Shown: positions 31,388 to 41,156, numbered from the stretch's first letter. The stretch: DNA of 64,000 bases from Stappia stellulata DSM 5886 (GCF_000423705.1 NZ_KE384082.1:928843-992842); one strand, 5' to 3'. The notes: a model not told the origin generated them from the sequence alone. Program-made: numbers and translations.

Positions 31388-31858
31388 TCAGACGGGGTCT
31401 TTCGACGGCACCGCCGATACCACGAGAAGCGGACCGTCCAGCCGCTCGACGCGGATGCGGGTGCCTGCGGGCATGTCGTCGCCGGTCACGCGCCAGATCG
31501 TGTCGTCGATCCGCACCCGGCCGTCGCCCTGTGCAATCGGTTGCTCCAGAACGAACTCCCGGCCGACCAGCCGGCTTCCGCGCCGGTTGAGGTTCGGATC
31601 GCCGTCCGCGTCCCCGCTCTTGCGCATGAACGCACGGCCCGCAAGCAGGCTGACCAGGGACAGGGCCCCGAACAGCACAAGCTCCACCTGCCAGGAGATA
31701 TCGACGAAAAGCGCGAGCGTCCCGACGATCAGCGCCGACAGGCCGAACCACAAAAAGAAGGTTCCCGGCGCCACCACTTCCAGCCCGAGCAGCAGGAGCC
31801 CCCCGATCCACCAGGACCAGGGGCCGAGCTCGAAGACGATCCGCTCGATGATGCTCAT
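31388..31858 (-). CDS. NfeD family membrane protein
   Basis: A 156-residue protein with about three to four membrane segments in the first 75 residues ([46 protein letters not shown]) and a C-terminal OB-fold domain ([37 protein letters not shown]). NfeD proteins work with SPFH proteins in membrane microdomain organisation and quality control. The start overlaps the stop of the upstream SPFH gene (ATGA), so the two are translationally coupled. Confidence 0.9.
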   Translation of the reverse strand: MSIIERIVFELGPWSWWIGGLLLLGLEVVAPGTFFLWFGLSALIVGTLALFVDISWQVELVLFGALSLVSLLAGRAFMRKSGDADGDPNLNRRGSRLVGREFVLEQPIAQGDGRVRIDDTIWRVTGDDMPAGTRIRVERLDGPLLVVSAVPSKDPV

Positions 31859-32853
31859 GCGCCGCTCTCGTCGGGCCGTGTCCCGGTGCTCGGCACACGG
31901 CCGGCGCCGCGCGGACGGGCGCGGTTCTCGTCCCCGAAGGCTTCCTTGGCGATCTCCGCAACGCCGGCGAGCGATCCCAGCACCGATGTTGTTTCAGTGG
32001 GCAGGATCAGCAGCTTCTGGTTCGGCGAATTCGCAAACTTGCCGAGCGCCTCGACATATTTGTTGGCGACGAAATAGTTGATCGCCTGAAGATCGCCGGC
32101 GCCGATCGCCTCGCTGACCATGCGGGTCGCCTGGGCTTCGGCCTCGGCGGAGCGCTCGCGCGCCTCCGCATCGCGGAACGCGGCCTCGCGGCGGCCTTCG
32201 GCTTCCAGGATCAGCGACTGCTTTTCGCCTTCCGCCTGCAGGATTTCCGACTGGCGCTTGCCTTCCGCTTCCAGAATCGAAGCGCGCTTTTCGCGTTCCG
32301 CCTTCATCTGCCGGCCCATCGCCTCGACCAGGTCGCGCGGCGGATTGATGTCCTTGATCTCGATCCGGGTCATCTTGATGCCCCAGGGCGCGGCCGCCGC
32401 ATCGACGACCCTCAGCAACCGGCTGTTGATCTCGTCGCGATTGGACAGAAGCTCGTCGAGATCCATCGATCCCATCACCGAGCGGGTGTTGGTCATCGTC
32501 AGGTTCAGGATCGCGTTTTCCAGCCCCGACACCTCATAGGCGGCACGGGCCGCGTCGAGCACCTGGTAGAAGGTCACCCCGTCGGAGGTCACGCTCGCAT
32601 TGTCGCGCGTGATCACCTCCTGTGCAGGCACGTCGAGCACCTGCTCCATCATGTTGATCCTGTGGCCGATGCGATCGACGAAAGGCACGATGAAATTGAG
32701 GCCCGGCGTCAGCGTCTTGCGATACCGACCGAAGCGCTCGACCGTGAAATTGAAGCCCTGCGGCACCGTCTTGACGCCGGCAATGACCACCAGGACGACA
32801 AGCACGAACAAGACAACGACCAGAATGTCGAAGCCGGCGATACCATCGATCAT
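31855..32853 (-). CDS. SPFH/band-7 domain protein, stomatin/QmcA-like
   Basis: A 332-residue protein with an N-terminal membrane segment (about residues 6-27), an SPFH domain (about residues 30-190; [50 protein letters not shown] core) and a helical coiled-coil rich in [21 protein letters not shown] repeats. It probably oligomerises at the inner membrane as a flotillin-like scaffold and controls proteases such as FtsH. The start at 32853 has AAGGA; an in-frame upstream ATG adds 11 residues. It forms an operon with the nfeD-like gene. Confidence 0.92.
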   Translation of the reverse strand: MIDGIAGFDILVVVLFVLVVLVVIAGVKTVPQGFNFTVERFGRYRKTLTPGLNFIVPFVDRIGHRINMMEQVLDVPAQEVITRDNASVTSDGVTFYQVLDAARAAYEVSGLENAILNLTMTNTRSVMGSMDLDELLSNRDEINSRLLRVVDAAAAPWGIKMTRIEIKDINPPRDLVEAMGRQMKAEREKRASILEAEGKRQSEILQAEGEKQSLILEAEGRREAAFRDAEARERSAEAEAQATRMVSEAIGAGDLQAINYFVANKYVEALGKFANSPNQKLLILPTETTSVLGSLAGVAEIAKEAFGDENRARPRGAGRVPSTGTRPDESGA

Positions 32854-33010
32854 GAAACTGTCCTTCCCGGCACGGATTTTGGACACGGGGCATCCCGTGC
32901 GGCGACCCGGCGACGGGATTGCCGACAGGTTGCCCGCTCAGATGTACCCGCTCCGCGCGGATGTGCAAGGTCGCGAAGTCACGCCGGCGGATCTTCCACC
33001 GCCGATTCGC

Positions 33011-34099
33011 TCAGACCCAGCCGGACAACTCGCGATCGACAATGGTCTTCAGCACCGACATGCCTTCCACGCTGTCGTTCAGGCAGGGGATATGGGCGAA
33101 GTGCTCGCCGCCGTGCTCCTCGAAGATCTCCCCGGCTTCGCCGGCGATTTCCTCAAGCGTCTCGAGGCAATCCGCGACGAACCCCGGATTGATGATCGCG
33201 AGCTTCTTCACGCCGGATTTTGCAAGGCTCTCCACCGTCTTGTCCGTGTAAGGCTGAAGCCACTCCTCGGGACCGAAGCGGGACTGGAACGTGATCTTGA
33301 GCTTGTCTTCGGACCATCCCAGACGTTCGCGCACCAGCCGCGTCGTCTTGTGGCAGTGGCAATGATAGGGATCGCCCTTCTTGAAATAGGACTGCGGAAT
33401 GCCGTGGAAGGAGGCCAGCACCAGTTCCGGCTCGAAGTCGAGCGAGGCGAGGCTCTGCTCGATGGAAACAGCCAGCGCGTCGATATAGGCGGGATCGTCG
33501 TGATAGGGCGGCACGGTCCTGAGCGCCGGCTGCCAGCGCAGCTTGGTCAGTTCGTTGAACACCACATCGTTCACGGTTGCCGTCGTCGAGGCCGAATACT
33601 GCGGATAGAGCGGAAAGACGAGAAGGCGCTCGCAGCCCTGCTCGCGCAGATGCTCCAGCCGCGACGCGATCGAGGGATTGCCGTAGCGCATGGCCCAGTC
33701 GACGACGATCCTTCCGTCGGGGTCGTTCATGTCGGCGGCGAGCTTGTCGGCCTGCGACCGGGTGATCGTGCGCAGCGGCGATTCGTCCAGCTCCCGGTTC
33801 CAGATCTCGTCATAGGCCTTGCCGGATTTCGTCGGCCGGGTGTTGAGAACAATGCCGTAAAGGATCGGATACCACAGCGCGCGCGGCCACTCGATCACCC
33901 GCTTGTCGGACAGGAACTCGCGCAGATAACGCCGCATCGAGCGAAAATCCGTTCCGTCCGGTGTGCCGAGGTTGACCAGCAAGACGCCGATCTTGCCGGC
34001 CTTCACCTTCGGATGATCTAAGGGCAGCCGGATTTGCCGCATTGCGCGCGCACGGTTTTCGATGTCGGCTTCCTGGTCGATTGCGGTCATGCTGTCCAT
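33011..34099 (-). CDS. hemH: Ferrochelatase
   Basis: A 362-residue enzyme that inserts Fe2+ into protoporphyrin IX in the last step of haem synthesis. Motifs are KIGVLLVNLGTPDGT, YPQYSASTTATV, the active-site histidine in LASFHGIPQSYFKKGDPYHC, the QSRFGPEEWLQPYT segment and the closing NPGFVADCLETLEEI. The ATG at 34099 has GGGAG upstream; another ATG at 34090 is possible. The N-terminal about 20 residues are extra compared with the shortest bacterial enzymes. A divergent receiver-domain gene lies upstream. Confidence 0.95.
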   Translation of the reverse strand: MDSMTAIDQEADIENRARAMRQIRLPLDHPKVKAGKIGVLLVNLGTPDGTDFRSMRRYLREFLSDKRVIEWPRALWYPILYGIVLNTRPTKSGKAYDEIWNRELDESPLRTITRSQADKLAADMNDPDGRIVVDWAMRYGNPSIASRLEHLREQGCERLLVFPLYPQYSASTTATVNDVVFNELTKLRWQPALRTVPPYHDDPAYIDALAVSIEQSLASLDFEPELVLASFHGIPQSYFKKGDPYHCHCHKTTRLVRERLGWSEDKLKITFQSRFGPEEWLQPYTDKTVESLAKSGVKKLAIINPGFVADCLETLEEIAGEAGEIFEEHGGEHFAHIPCLNDSVEGMSVLKTIVDRELSGWV

Positions 34100-34269
34100 G
34101 GGACTCCCGGTCACAGTCTTTTGCGTTGCCCCCGCCTGCGACAGGCGGTCGGCCGCGATTATCCTCACATTAGCCCTTGTACGCGCACAAGTGCACAAAG
34201 GTTTTCCCCCTTGCGCGACATGCTGCCGCATGCGTTTCGCCGATTTTCCCGCAGGCGTCGGGCACGGAA

Positions 34270-34284
34270 TTAACGCGGCCTTTA
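34270..34284 (+). promoter_or_regulatory. CtrA-like box upstream of a receiver-domain gene
   Basis: TTAA-CGCGGCC-TTTA has the TTAA-N7-TTAA layout of CtrA sites with one mismatch, 73 bases before the start at 34357, in the divergent hemH gap. It has the same TTTA half as the box before motA. Confidence 0.35.
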
Positions 34285-34356
34285 GCGGCGATAGTGAAAA
34301 CTACCAATAAATGCAACGCCCGAACATCTCGGTGACAGTCCGGACCCCGCAAAGGC

Positions 34357-34890
34357 ATGCCAGTCACATCGAACGCAAATCTCACCCGTCGCAAGACGGT
34401 CATGCTGGTTGAACCCAATGCCTTCACCCGGCGCCTGATCCGCCAAATGCTGAAGGAAATCGGGGTTTGCGGTGTGGTCGAGGCGGAAAGCGCCGCCATG
34501 GCCGAGCACATGCTCAAGACGAACCCAGTCGACGCGATCCTGCTCGACTGGCGCGCGCCGGGGACCGACAGCGCGCGCATGCTGACCCGGCTTAGACAGG
34601 CCGACAATCCGAAGACCGCCGTCACGCCGGTGATCATCACCAGCACACAGGTCGATCTCGAATTGCTTGAGCGTGCGGCAAACCTCAGCGCGCGTTCCGT
34701 CATCCTCAAACCGTTCTCGCTGAAGGTGCTGCGCGCCCATATCCTGGCGGCCGTCGGCGAAATCGAGGCGCAGGCAAGCGCCGAGACCAAGGCCGAGGCC
34801 GCGGCCACCCCCGCCCTGACGCCCACGCAGGGCGACACCCCGCCGATGCCCGAGCCGGCGCTTGAGGAATCGGAAATCTATTATCTGTAA
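34357..34890 (+). CDS. Receiver-domain protein with C-terminal tail
   Basis: A 177-residue protein with one response-regulator receiver domain (about residues 14-130) and no output domain. The phosphoryl acceptor is the Asp in AILLDWRAPGTDS and the conserved Lys is in VILKPFSLK. The first acidic pair is replaced by Glu-Pro (MLVEPNAFTRR), so Mg2+ binding may be altered. The last 45 residues are an Ala/Thr/Pro-rich acidic tail ending SEIYYL. It probably acts by protein-protein contact. It converges on a second single-receiver gene. Confidence 0.8.
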   Translation: MPVTSNANLTRRKTVMLVEPNAFTRRLIRQMLKEIGVCGVVEAESAAMAEHMLKTNPVDAILLDWRAPGTDSARMLTRLRQADNPKTAVTPVIITSTQVDLELLERAANLSARSVILKPFSLKVLRAHILAAVGEIEAQASAETKAEAAATPALTPTQGDTPPMPEPALEESEIYYL

Positions 34891-34929
34891 AAAGAGCAGG
34901 CCTTCGTGCTGCGGCGCGGACAGGCCGTG

Positions 34930-35379
34930 TCAGTCCGCCGGATAGCGCTCCGCGACCTTGAACCAGAATTCGACGATCGTGTGCAGCACCTCGCTCATGC
35001 CCGCAAGGCTGTCGGCCTTCGTCACGACCGCATTCGCCCCCGCCGCATAGGCGGAGCGGATGGTCACCGGATCGTCCGCCGTGGTGAAGACGCATACGGG
35101 GATCGCGCTGAACAGCGGATGCGCGCGCAACCGCGCCAGAAACTCCGTGCCGCCCATCACGGGAAGATTGAGGTCGAGGAGGATAAGATCGGGCGGCGGA
35201 CCGCCGGCTGCCGCGACCCGGTCGAGCGCCGCAAGCGCGTCGACACCGTTCTCGGCGGTGGTGATGCACACGGGCACAGGCGAGGTTTCAAGCGATTTCT
35301 GGATGATGCGAATATCGTCGGGGTCATCCTCGACGAGCAGAATGCCGGCACCGTGTGTCCGCGTATCCACATCTTGCAT
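34930..35379 (-). CDS. Single-domain response regulator, Rcp1-like
   Basis: A 149-residue stand-alone receiver with ILLVEDDPDDIRIIQKSLE, the acceptor Asp in LILLDLNLPVMGG, Thr in VFTTADDP and Lys in VVTKADSL. The -EDDPDD- start and the PVMGGTEFL motif are typical of Rcp1-type regulators that often pair with phytochrome-like kinases, although none is seen here. Starts at 35379 (GAGGG upstream), 35409 and 35439 are all in frame; the first fits family length best. It converges with the preceding receiver gene. Confidence 0.82.
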   Translation of the reverse strand: MQDVDTRTHGAGILLVEDDPDDIRIIQKSLETSPVPVCITTAENGVDALAALDRVAAAGGPPPDLILLDLNLPVMGGTEFLARLRAHPLFSAIPVCVFTTADDPVTIRSAYAAGANAVVTKADSLAGMSEVLHTIVEFWFKVAERYPAD

Positions 35380-35511
35380 TGCCGCGCTTGCCCTCGTTCT
35401 CTTTGCCATGATCCGGGCTTGCATAGGCCGAACCGGCATGAGTGTGCAACAAAAACGCGAACACCATAGTCCCTACACGCTGATATTCCTAACAAAGTGC
35501 TAATGCCGCCG

Positions 35512-36753
35512 TCAGGATTCATAATCCCGCTCGTCGGCGATCACCTTTCCGTCGTTCGGCAGACTGCCGCCCTCGACCCGCTCGACCTGCCCGCCGAGCT
35601 TCGTGATCTCGCGCAGGCTGAGCGCCAGGGCGTCGGAAAAATCCGCGTCCGCCCCTTCGGTTTCATACAGCAGACGCATCGCATCCTGATCGCCCTTGCG
35701 CTCGACCACGAGGCGGGCCCGCGCCACTTGCGGATGGCGCGCGAGCACCTCGGCGATCTGCTTGGGATCGACGAACATGCCCTTGACCTTCGTGCGCTGA
35801 TCCGCGCGTCCCATCCATCCCTTGAGGCGCCTGTTGGTGCGCCCGCACGACGACCGGCCCGGCAGGGCGGCCGACAGATCGCCGGTGCCGAAGCGGATCA
35901 GCGGATAGCTCTGCTTGAATGTCGTGACGACGAGTTCCCCGACCTCGCCGTCCGCCACCGGCGTCCCGGTGCCCGGACGCACGATCTCGACGATCATGTT
36001 CTCGTTGACGATCAGCCCGTCGTCGGGAATCGCCTCATAGGCGATCACGCCGAGATCGGCAGTGGCGTAGGCCTGCAGCACGTCGACGCCGCGGCTCTTG
36101 TACTCCGCCCGCAGACTGGGAAACAGCGCCCCGCCGGACACCAGTGCCCTGGTCAGCGAGGAAACGTCTCGGCCAAGCTCGGCCGCCTTGTCGAGCAGCA
36201 CCTTGAGATAATCCGGCGTTCCGGCGTATCCGACCGGGCGCAAGGCGGCAATCGCATCCACCTGCGCCTCCGTGTTGCCGACCCCGGCGGGATAGACCAC
36301 ACAGCCGAGGGCGCGCGCGCCATGATCGAGGATGAAGCCGCCCGGCGTCATCTGGTAGGACAGCGCGTTGTGGACGATGTCGCCGGACCGGAAGCCGGCG
36401 GCATGAAAGGCGCGCGCCGCGCTCCAGGGATCGGCGCCCTCGCCCTGCGGCTCCCAGATCGGGCCGGGAGACATGAAGATGCGCGCAAAGGTCGAGGGGT
36501 CGCCGGCGGCGAACCCGCCGAAGGGCGGCGCCTTCTGCTGGGCCGCCATCAGGTCGGCCTTGCGCAGCACCGGCAGGCTTGCGAGCGCCGCCCGGTCGCG
36601 CACGTCTTGCGGCGCGACGCCGGCCAGATGCTTCGCCCAGGCCGGCGCGTTGGCGATCGCATGCGAGATCTGGCCCGGGAGCCGGGCGAAGAGCTCCGCC
36701 TCGCGCTGATCCGGGTCCTGTCCTTCCAGTCGGTCGAAATGATGGTCGCTCAT
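35512..36753 (-). CDS. Phenylacetate-CoA ligase-like AMP-binding protein
   Basis: A 413-residue member of the adenylate-forming PaaK-like family, which activates carboxylic acids to CoA thioesters. Visible are IFMSPGPIWEPQGEGADPW, SYQMTPGGFILDHGARALG, PAGVGNTEAQVDAI, the YPLIRFGTGDLSA region with the conserved Arg/Asp and a C-terminal domain (MGRADQRTKVKGMFVDP). The ATG at 36753 has GGGGAG upstream. It is the last gene of the LIV-type ABC operon. The substrate is likely an aromatic acid, but this is inference. Confidence 0.85.
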   Translation of the reverse strand: MSDHHFDRLEGQDPDQREAELFARLPGQISHAIANAPAWAKHLAGVAPQDVRDRAALASLPVLRKADLMAAQQKAPPFGGFAAGDPSTFARIFMSPGPIWEPQGEGADPWSAARAFHAAGFRSGDIVHNALSYQMTPGGFILDHGARALGCVVYPAGVGNTEAQVDAIAALRPVGYAGTPDYLKVLLDKAAELGRDVSSLTRALVSGGALFPSLRAEYKSRGVDVLQAYATADLGVIAYEAIPDDGLIVNENMIVEIVRPGTGTPVADGEVGELVVTTFKQSYPLIRFGTGDLSAALPGRSSCGRTNRRLKGWMGRADQRTKVKGMFVDPKQIAEVLARHPQVARARLVVERKGDQDAMRLLYETEGADADFSDALALSLREITKLGGQVERVEGGSLPNDGKVIADERDYES

Positions 36754-36884
36754 CGCTCTCCCCATGCGCTTGGGCTGACGCTCTTCTCCCGGCCGTCCCG
36801 GGCAATATGCCCCCGTTCCGCTGAAACGGTTCGGCGGCGGCGGACAGTCATCGGGATCCGGTCGAAAAACGGGCCGGTGGCCGG

Positions 36885-37703
36885 TCAGGCCAGCCAGCGC
36901 TTGCGCCGCTTGTAATGCTTTACGTTTCGGAACGACCGGCGACCCTCGCCACCGACTCCGAGGTAGAATTCCTTGACGTCCTCGTTTTCCCGCAATGCCT
37001 TGGCGTCGCCGTCCAGCACGATGCGCCCGGATTCCAGAATGTATCCGTAGGTCGCATAGCGCAGGGCGACATTGGTGTTTTGCTCCGCCAGGAGGAACGA
37101 CACGCCTTCCTTGCGGTTCAGTTCCTTGACGATCTCGAAGATTTCCTCGACCAGCTGCGGGGCAAGCCCCATCGACGGCTCGTCGAGAAGGATCATCTTC
37201 GGTCGGCTCATCAGCGCGCGGCCGATGGCGCACATCTGCTGCTCGCCGCCGGAGGTGTAGCCCGCCTGGCTCGACCGGCGCTCCTTCAGTCGCGGAAAAT
37301 ACGCGTAGACCTTGTCCAGGTCCTGGCGGATCGCGGCCGCCCCGTCGCGGCGCGTATAGGCACCGGTCAGAAGGTTTTCCTCGATCGTCAGATGGCCGAA
37401 ACAGTGCCGGCCCTCCATCACCTGGATGCAGCCGCGCTTGACGAGATCGTTCGGCGACAGCGCCTGAACCTCCTCGCCCTCGAAGAGAATGGCGCCCTTG
37501 GTGACATCGCCGCGTTCGGCGCCAAGCAGGTTGGACACGGCTTTCAGCGTGGTGGTCTTGCCCGCGCCGTTGGCGCCGAGGAGGGCAACGATGCCCCCCT
37601 CGGGAACGGTGAGCGAGACGCCCTTCAACACCAGGATCACGTGATCGTAGATCACCTCGATGTTGTTCACCGACAGGATTGGATTGGCGGACGTCTCGTT
37701 CAT
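36885..37703 (-). CDS. livF: LIV-type ABC transporter ATP-binding protein (LivF-like)
   Basis: A 272-residue ATPase with Walker A GANGAGKTTTLKAV, Q-loop region and CIQVMEGRHCFGHLTIEENL, signature YTSGGEQQMCAIGRAL and Walker B MILLDEPSMGL. It is the second ATPase of a branched-chain amino-acid-type (HAAT) importer. About 25 C-terminal residues beyond the usual end are basic (KHYKRRKRWLA). The start at 37703 has GGAG; 40 bases separate it from the substrate-binding protein gene upstream. Confidence 0.93.
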   Translation of the reverse strand: MNETSANPILSVNNIEVIYDHVILVLKGVSLTVPEGGIVALLGANGAGKTTTLKAVSNLLGAERGDVTKGAILFEGEEVQALSPNDLVKRGCIQVMEGRHCFGHLTIEENLLTGAYTRRDGAAAIRQDLDKVYAYFPRLKERRSSQAGYTSGGEQQMCAIGRALMSRPKMILLDEPSMGLAPQLVEEIFEIVKELNRKEGVSFLLAEQNTNVALRYATYGYILESGRIVLDGDAKALRENEDVKEFYLGVGGEGRRSFRNVKHYKRRKRWLA

Positions 37704-37743
37704 TTTCAGCTCCACATTACCGGGATTGTGACCGTCGCGACGG

Positions 37744-39063
37744 TCAGTTGCAGTCCCGCGGAGTGATGTTGTTTTCCGCCGCATAGGCCGCGGAATCCTC
37801 TTCGATCAACGGCATGATCACCGACCGGTCCGGCTCGATCCCGGAGGCGACCACGCGCCAGGTTCCGGCGGCCGCGTCCCACTGCTGGATCAGCACCGTG
37901 CCCGGATCGGAGTGAACCGCGCAGGAGATCTCCACCGGATAGGTGAAGTTCGGCAGGCCAAGCTCGCCAAGCCGCTCTTCGGTGACGTTCAGCGCCTCGA
38001 GGCCTTCCCGCACGTCCTTGCCGACGATCTCGTTGGACCCCTTGATCTCCATGGCCTTGCGGATGGCCTCGACCGTCCACACGGCGGCGACGAGACCGCG
38101 GTTGTAGAGCACCTCGCCGACCCGGTCGCGGTCGCCCGCACCCATGTCGGCGTCATAGACCTTTTCCAGGATTTCCTGGTGCAGCGGGAAGTCGGCGCCG
38201 GGTGCGTGGAAGGTGGCGGAGAGATAGCCGTTGGCGCCCTCGCCCGCCGGCGTCACGTCGTGCTCGGACCCGGCCCACCAGTTGCCGATGAAGCGGTCCA
38301 TCGGGAAGCGGATCGAGGAGGCTTCCTTGACCGCGACCTGGTTCATGACGCCCCAGCCCCACATCAGCACCCAGTCGGGCTGCATGCGGCGGATCTGCAG
38401 CCATGTGGCCTTCTGTTCCTGGCCCGGATGGTCGACCGGCAGCAGTTCCAGCTTGAAGCCGTGTTTGCTCGACAGTTCCTCAAGCGTACGGATCGGCTCC
38501 TTGCCGTAGGCGGAGTTGTGATAGACCAGCGCGATGGTCTTGCCCTTGAGCTGGTCCTCGCCACCCTCGATCGCGGCCGCATAATTCACCATGCCCGACG
38601 CCGCGTCCCAATAGGTGCCGGGGAAGTTGAAGATCCACGGGAACACCTTGCCGTTGGCCGCCGAAGTCCGGCCGTAGCCCATGGTGAACATCGGGATCTC
38701 GTCGACCGAAGCCTTGGGGATCAGCTGGTAGGTGATGCCGGTGGAGAGCGGCTGATAGACGAGCGCGCCACTTTCGCCCTGGTTCTTTGTGTTTTCGTAG
38801 CACTCCACGCCTTGCTGCGTGTTGTAGGCCGTCTCGCACTCCACGAAGTTGATCGTGGCGCCGTTGATGCCGCCGTCGCGCTGCTCGAGGAGCTTGAAGT
38901 AATCCGCGTAGCCGTTGGCGAAGGGAATGCCGCCCGGCGCATAGGGGCCGGTTCGATAGACCAGCGACGGGATCGTCAGTTCGTACGCCTGGGCGGTTGT
39001 CGCCGCCAGCGGCGCGGCCACCGCAAGAGCGGCCAGACCGGCTGTCAGATGCTTCAGTTTCAT
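37744..39063 (-). CDS. LIV-type ABC transporter substrate-binding protein
   Basis: A 439-residue periplasmic binding protein of the branched-chain amino-acid family. The signal peptide is residues 1-26 (ending TTAQA). The mature part begins ELTIPSLVYRTGPYAPGG and has GINGATINFVECET, the YHNSAYGKEP segment and WLQIRRMQPDWVLMWGWG. The family covers amino acids, urea, and aromatic or other carboxylates; the operon ligases favour a carboxylate here. The ATG at 39063 has GGGAGG. The longer open frame upstream is not part of this gene. Confidence 0.9.
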   Translation of the reverse strand: MKLKHLTAGLAALAVAAPLAATTAQAYELTIPSLVYRTGPYAPGGIPFANGYADYFKLLEQRDGGINGATINFVECETAYNTQQGVECYENTKNQGESGALVYQPLSTGITYQLIPKASVDEIPMFTMGYGRTSAANGKVFPWIFNFPGTYWDAASGMVNYAAAIEGGEDQLKGKTIALVYHNSAYGKEPIRTLEELSSKHGFKLELLPVDHPGQEQKATWLQIRRMQPDWVLMWGWGVMNQVAVKEASSIRFPMDRFIGNWWAGSEHDVTPAGEGANGYLSATFHAPGADFPLHQEILEKVYDADMGAGDRDRVGEVLYNRGLVAAVWTVEAIRKAMEIKGSNEIVGKDVREGLEALNVTEERLGELGLPNFTYPVEISCAVHSDPGTVLIQQWDAAAGTWRVVASGIEPDRSVIMPLIEEDSAAYAAENNITPRDCN

Positions 39064-39137
39064 TTCGTTTCCTCCCTTGGAACAGGATCTCTGGCAGTTG
39101 GCTGAGGACGCGTGTTTGTCTGTTGTGTCGCGTTGCC

Positions 39138-40214
39138 TCAGTAGGGGAAGGGCCACATCCGCAGCTTCTCCTTGGTGATCTGCCACAACCGGGCAAGGCC
39201 GTGCGGCTCGACGATCAGGAAGAAGATGATGAGAAGGCCCATCAAGAGAATCTCGACGTGCTTGGCCATGGTCGGCAGCATGCCGAGACCGTCGACCATG
39301 AAATTCTTCAGGAAGATCGGAAGGAGCACCAGAAACGCGGCCCCCAGAAAGGAGCCGACGATGGAGCCGAGCCCGCCGATGATCACCATGAAGAGCACCA
39401 GGAACGACACATTGATGCCGAACACCTCGCCGACCTCCACCGCACCGAGGTAAACGGAAAAGAGCAGCGAGCCGGCCATGCCGATGTAGAAGGAGGAGAC
39501 GGCGAAGGCGGACAGCTTGGTGAGCAGCGGACGCACGCCGATCAGTTCGGCGGCAATGTCCATGTCGCGGATCGCCATCCAGTTGCGCCCCAGCCGCCCG
39601 CGCACCAGGTTCTTCGCAATCAGCGCGAAGACGGCAAGAAGCGTCAGGCAGAACAGGTATTTCACCCAGGGCAGCGCCGAGGGACCGGTGAGCAGAAAGC
39701 CGAAGACCTCGCGGTCGGGCGCGGTGATCTGCCCCGTCATCGAGTAGTTGTAGAACCAGCCGAACTTGTTGAAGACCCAGACCAGAAAGAACTGCGCGGC
39801 AAGCGTTGCAACCGCCAGATAGAACCCCTTGATGCGCAAGCTGGGCAGTCCGAAGAGCGAGCCGACCGCCGCGGTGATCCCGCCCGACAGCAACACGACG
39901 ATGATCATGTTCATCTCGGGGAAGGAGGTCATCAGCTTGTAGGAGGCATAGGCGCCAACCGCCATGAACCCGCCCGTTCCGAGCGAGATCTGGCCGCAAT
40001 AGCCCACCAGGATGTTGAGGCCCAGCGCCGCCAGCCCGTAGATCAGGAGCGGCAGGAGGACGGCATTCGTCCAGTAATCGTTGACGAAGAACGGCACGAC
40101 CAGGAATGCGAACGCGACGAACGCCCAAACCACCCAGCGGTCCTGGGCGATCGGAAAGATCGCCTGGTCGCTCTGGTAGGACGTCTTGTATTGGCCGGCT
40201 TCACGATAAAGCAT
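39138..40214 (-). CDS. livM: LIV-type ABC transporter permease (LivM-like)
   Basis: A 358-residue inner-membrane permease with about nine to ten membrane segments. Family features are NILVGYCGQISLGTGGFMAVGAYASY, RIKGFYLAVATLAAQFF and the cytoplasmic coupling motif GRNWMAIRDMDIAAELIGV. The late VEPHGLARLWQITKEKL is typical of LivM. The N-terminal about 25 residues are hydrophilic. The gene is 32 bases downstream of the livH-like gene, in one operon. Confidence 0.93.
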   Translation of the reverse strand: MLYREAGQYKTSYQSDQAIFPIAQDRWVVWAFVAFAFLVVPFFVNDYWTNAVLLPLLIYGLAALGLNILVGYCGQISLGTGGFMAVGAYASYKLMTSFPEMNMIIVVLLSGGITAAVGSLFGLPSLRIKGFYLAVATLAAQFFLVWVFNKFGWFYNYSMTGQITAPDREVFGFLLTGPSALPWVKYLFCLTLLAVFALIAKNLVRGRLGRNWMAIRDMDIAAELIGVRPLLTKLSAFAVSSFYIGMAGSLLFSVYLGAVEVGEVFGINVSFLVLFMVIIGGLGSIVGSFLGAAFLVLLPIFLKNFMVDGLGMLPTMAKHVEILLMGLLIIFFLIVEPHGLARLWQITKEKLRMWPFPY

Positions 40215-40246
40215 GAGGTATCACCCCTCCTGAGGAAAAGCCCGCG

Positions 40247-41143
40247 TCAGACGCGCTCGATGATGCGTTCGCCGAACAGCCCTTGCGGGCGGACCAGCAG
40301 GAAGGCGAGCGCCAGCATGTAGGCAAACCAGTTTTCGATCGCGCCGCCGACGAAGGGGCCGACATAAATCTCGGCAAGCTTCTCGCCGACGCCGATGATC
40401 AGCCCGCCGACGATGGCGCCGGGAATGGAGGTGAAGCCGCCCAGGATCAGCACCGGCAGCGCCTTGAGCGCGATCAGCGACAGCGAGAACTGGACGCCCG
40501 ACTTGGCGCCCCAGAGCGTTCCCGCCACCAGCGCCACGAAGCCGGCGACCGACCAGACGATGACCCAGATGGTCTGCAGCGAAATGCCGACCGAAAGCGC
40601 CGCCTGGTGATCGTCGGCGACCGCTCTCAGCGCCCGGCCGATCCGCGTTTTCTGGAAAAAGATGGCGAGAAAGCCGACGAGCACGGCGGCAATCAGTGCC
40701 GCGAAGACCTCGAGTTTCTCGACGTAGATGTTGAAATTGTCGAGCATGTAGTCGGAGGCGCCCGACGGCAGGCCGATGTCCAGCACCTTGACGTCCGATC
40801 CCCACAGGATGTCGCCGACGCCTTCCAGCACATAGGCGAGCCCGATGGTCACCATGAACAGGATGATCGGCTCCTGGTTGACCAGATGGCGCAGCACGAA
40901 GCGCTCCACCGCCCAGGCAACGAAAACCATCACGCCGATGGTCATCACGAAGGCGATCGGCCAGGGCAGGCCGGTCTTTTCCATGATGCCGGCGAAGGTG
41001 AGCGCGGCGAACAGGCACATGACGCCCTGCGCGAAATTGAAGATGCCGGATGCCTTGAAGATCAGCACGAAGCCGAGGGCGACCAGCGAGTACATCACGC
41101 CGGCCATCAGGCCCGACAGGATCGTTTCGATCAGAAACTCCAT
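40247..41143 (-). CDS. livH: LIV-type ABC transporter permease (LivH-like)
   Basis: A 298-residue permease with about eight membrane segments. Motifs are GLMAGVMYSLVALGFVLIFKASGIFNFAQG, RIGRALRAVADDHQAALSVGI (the coupling loop) and FTSIPGAIVGGLIIGV. It closes with LLVRPQGLFGERIIERV, the usual LivH end. The ATG at 41143 has AAAGGA; the longer open frame has no family sequence. It pairs with LivM to form the membrane channel. Confidence 0.94.
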   Translation of the reverse strand: MEFLIETILSGLMAGVMYSLVALGFVLIFKASGIFNFAQGVMCLFAALTFAGIMEKTGLPWPIAFVMTIGVMVFVAWAVERFVLRHLVNQEPIILFMVTIGLAYVLEGVGDILWGSDVKVLDIGLPSGASDYMLDNFNIYVEKLEVFAALIAAVLVGFLAIFFQKTRIGRALRAVADDHQAALSVGISLQTIWVIVWSVAGFVALVAGTLWGAKSGVQFSLSLIALKALPVLILGGFTSIPGAIVGGLIIGVGEKLAEIYVGPFVGGAIENWFAYMLALAFLLVRPQGLFGERIIERV

Positions 41144-41156
41144 CTCACGCTGTCCT

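Noticed and set aside
37744..40128. Substrate-binding-protein frame extended through livM
   Set aside because: The upstream part overlaps livM in another frame; signal peptide and ribosome-binding site set the start at 39063.
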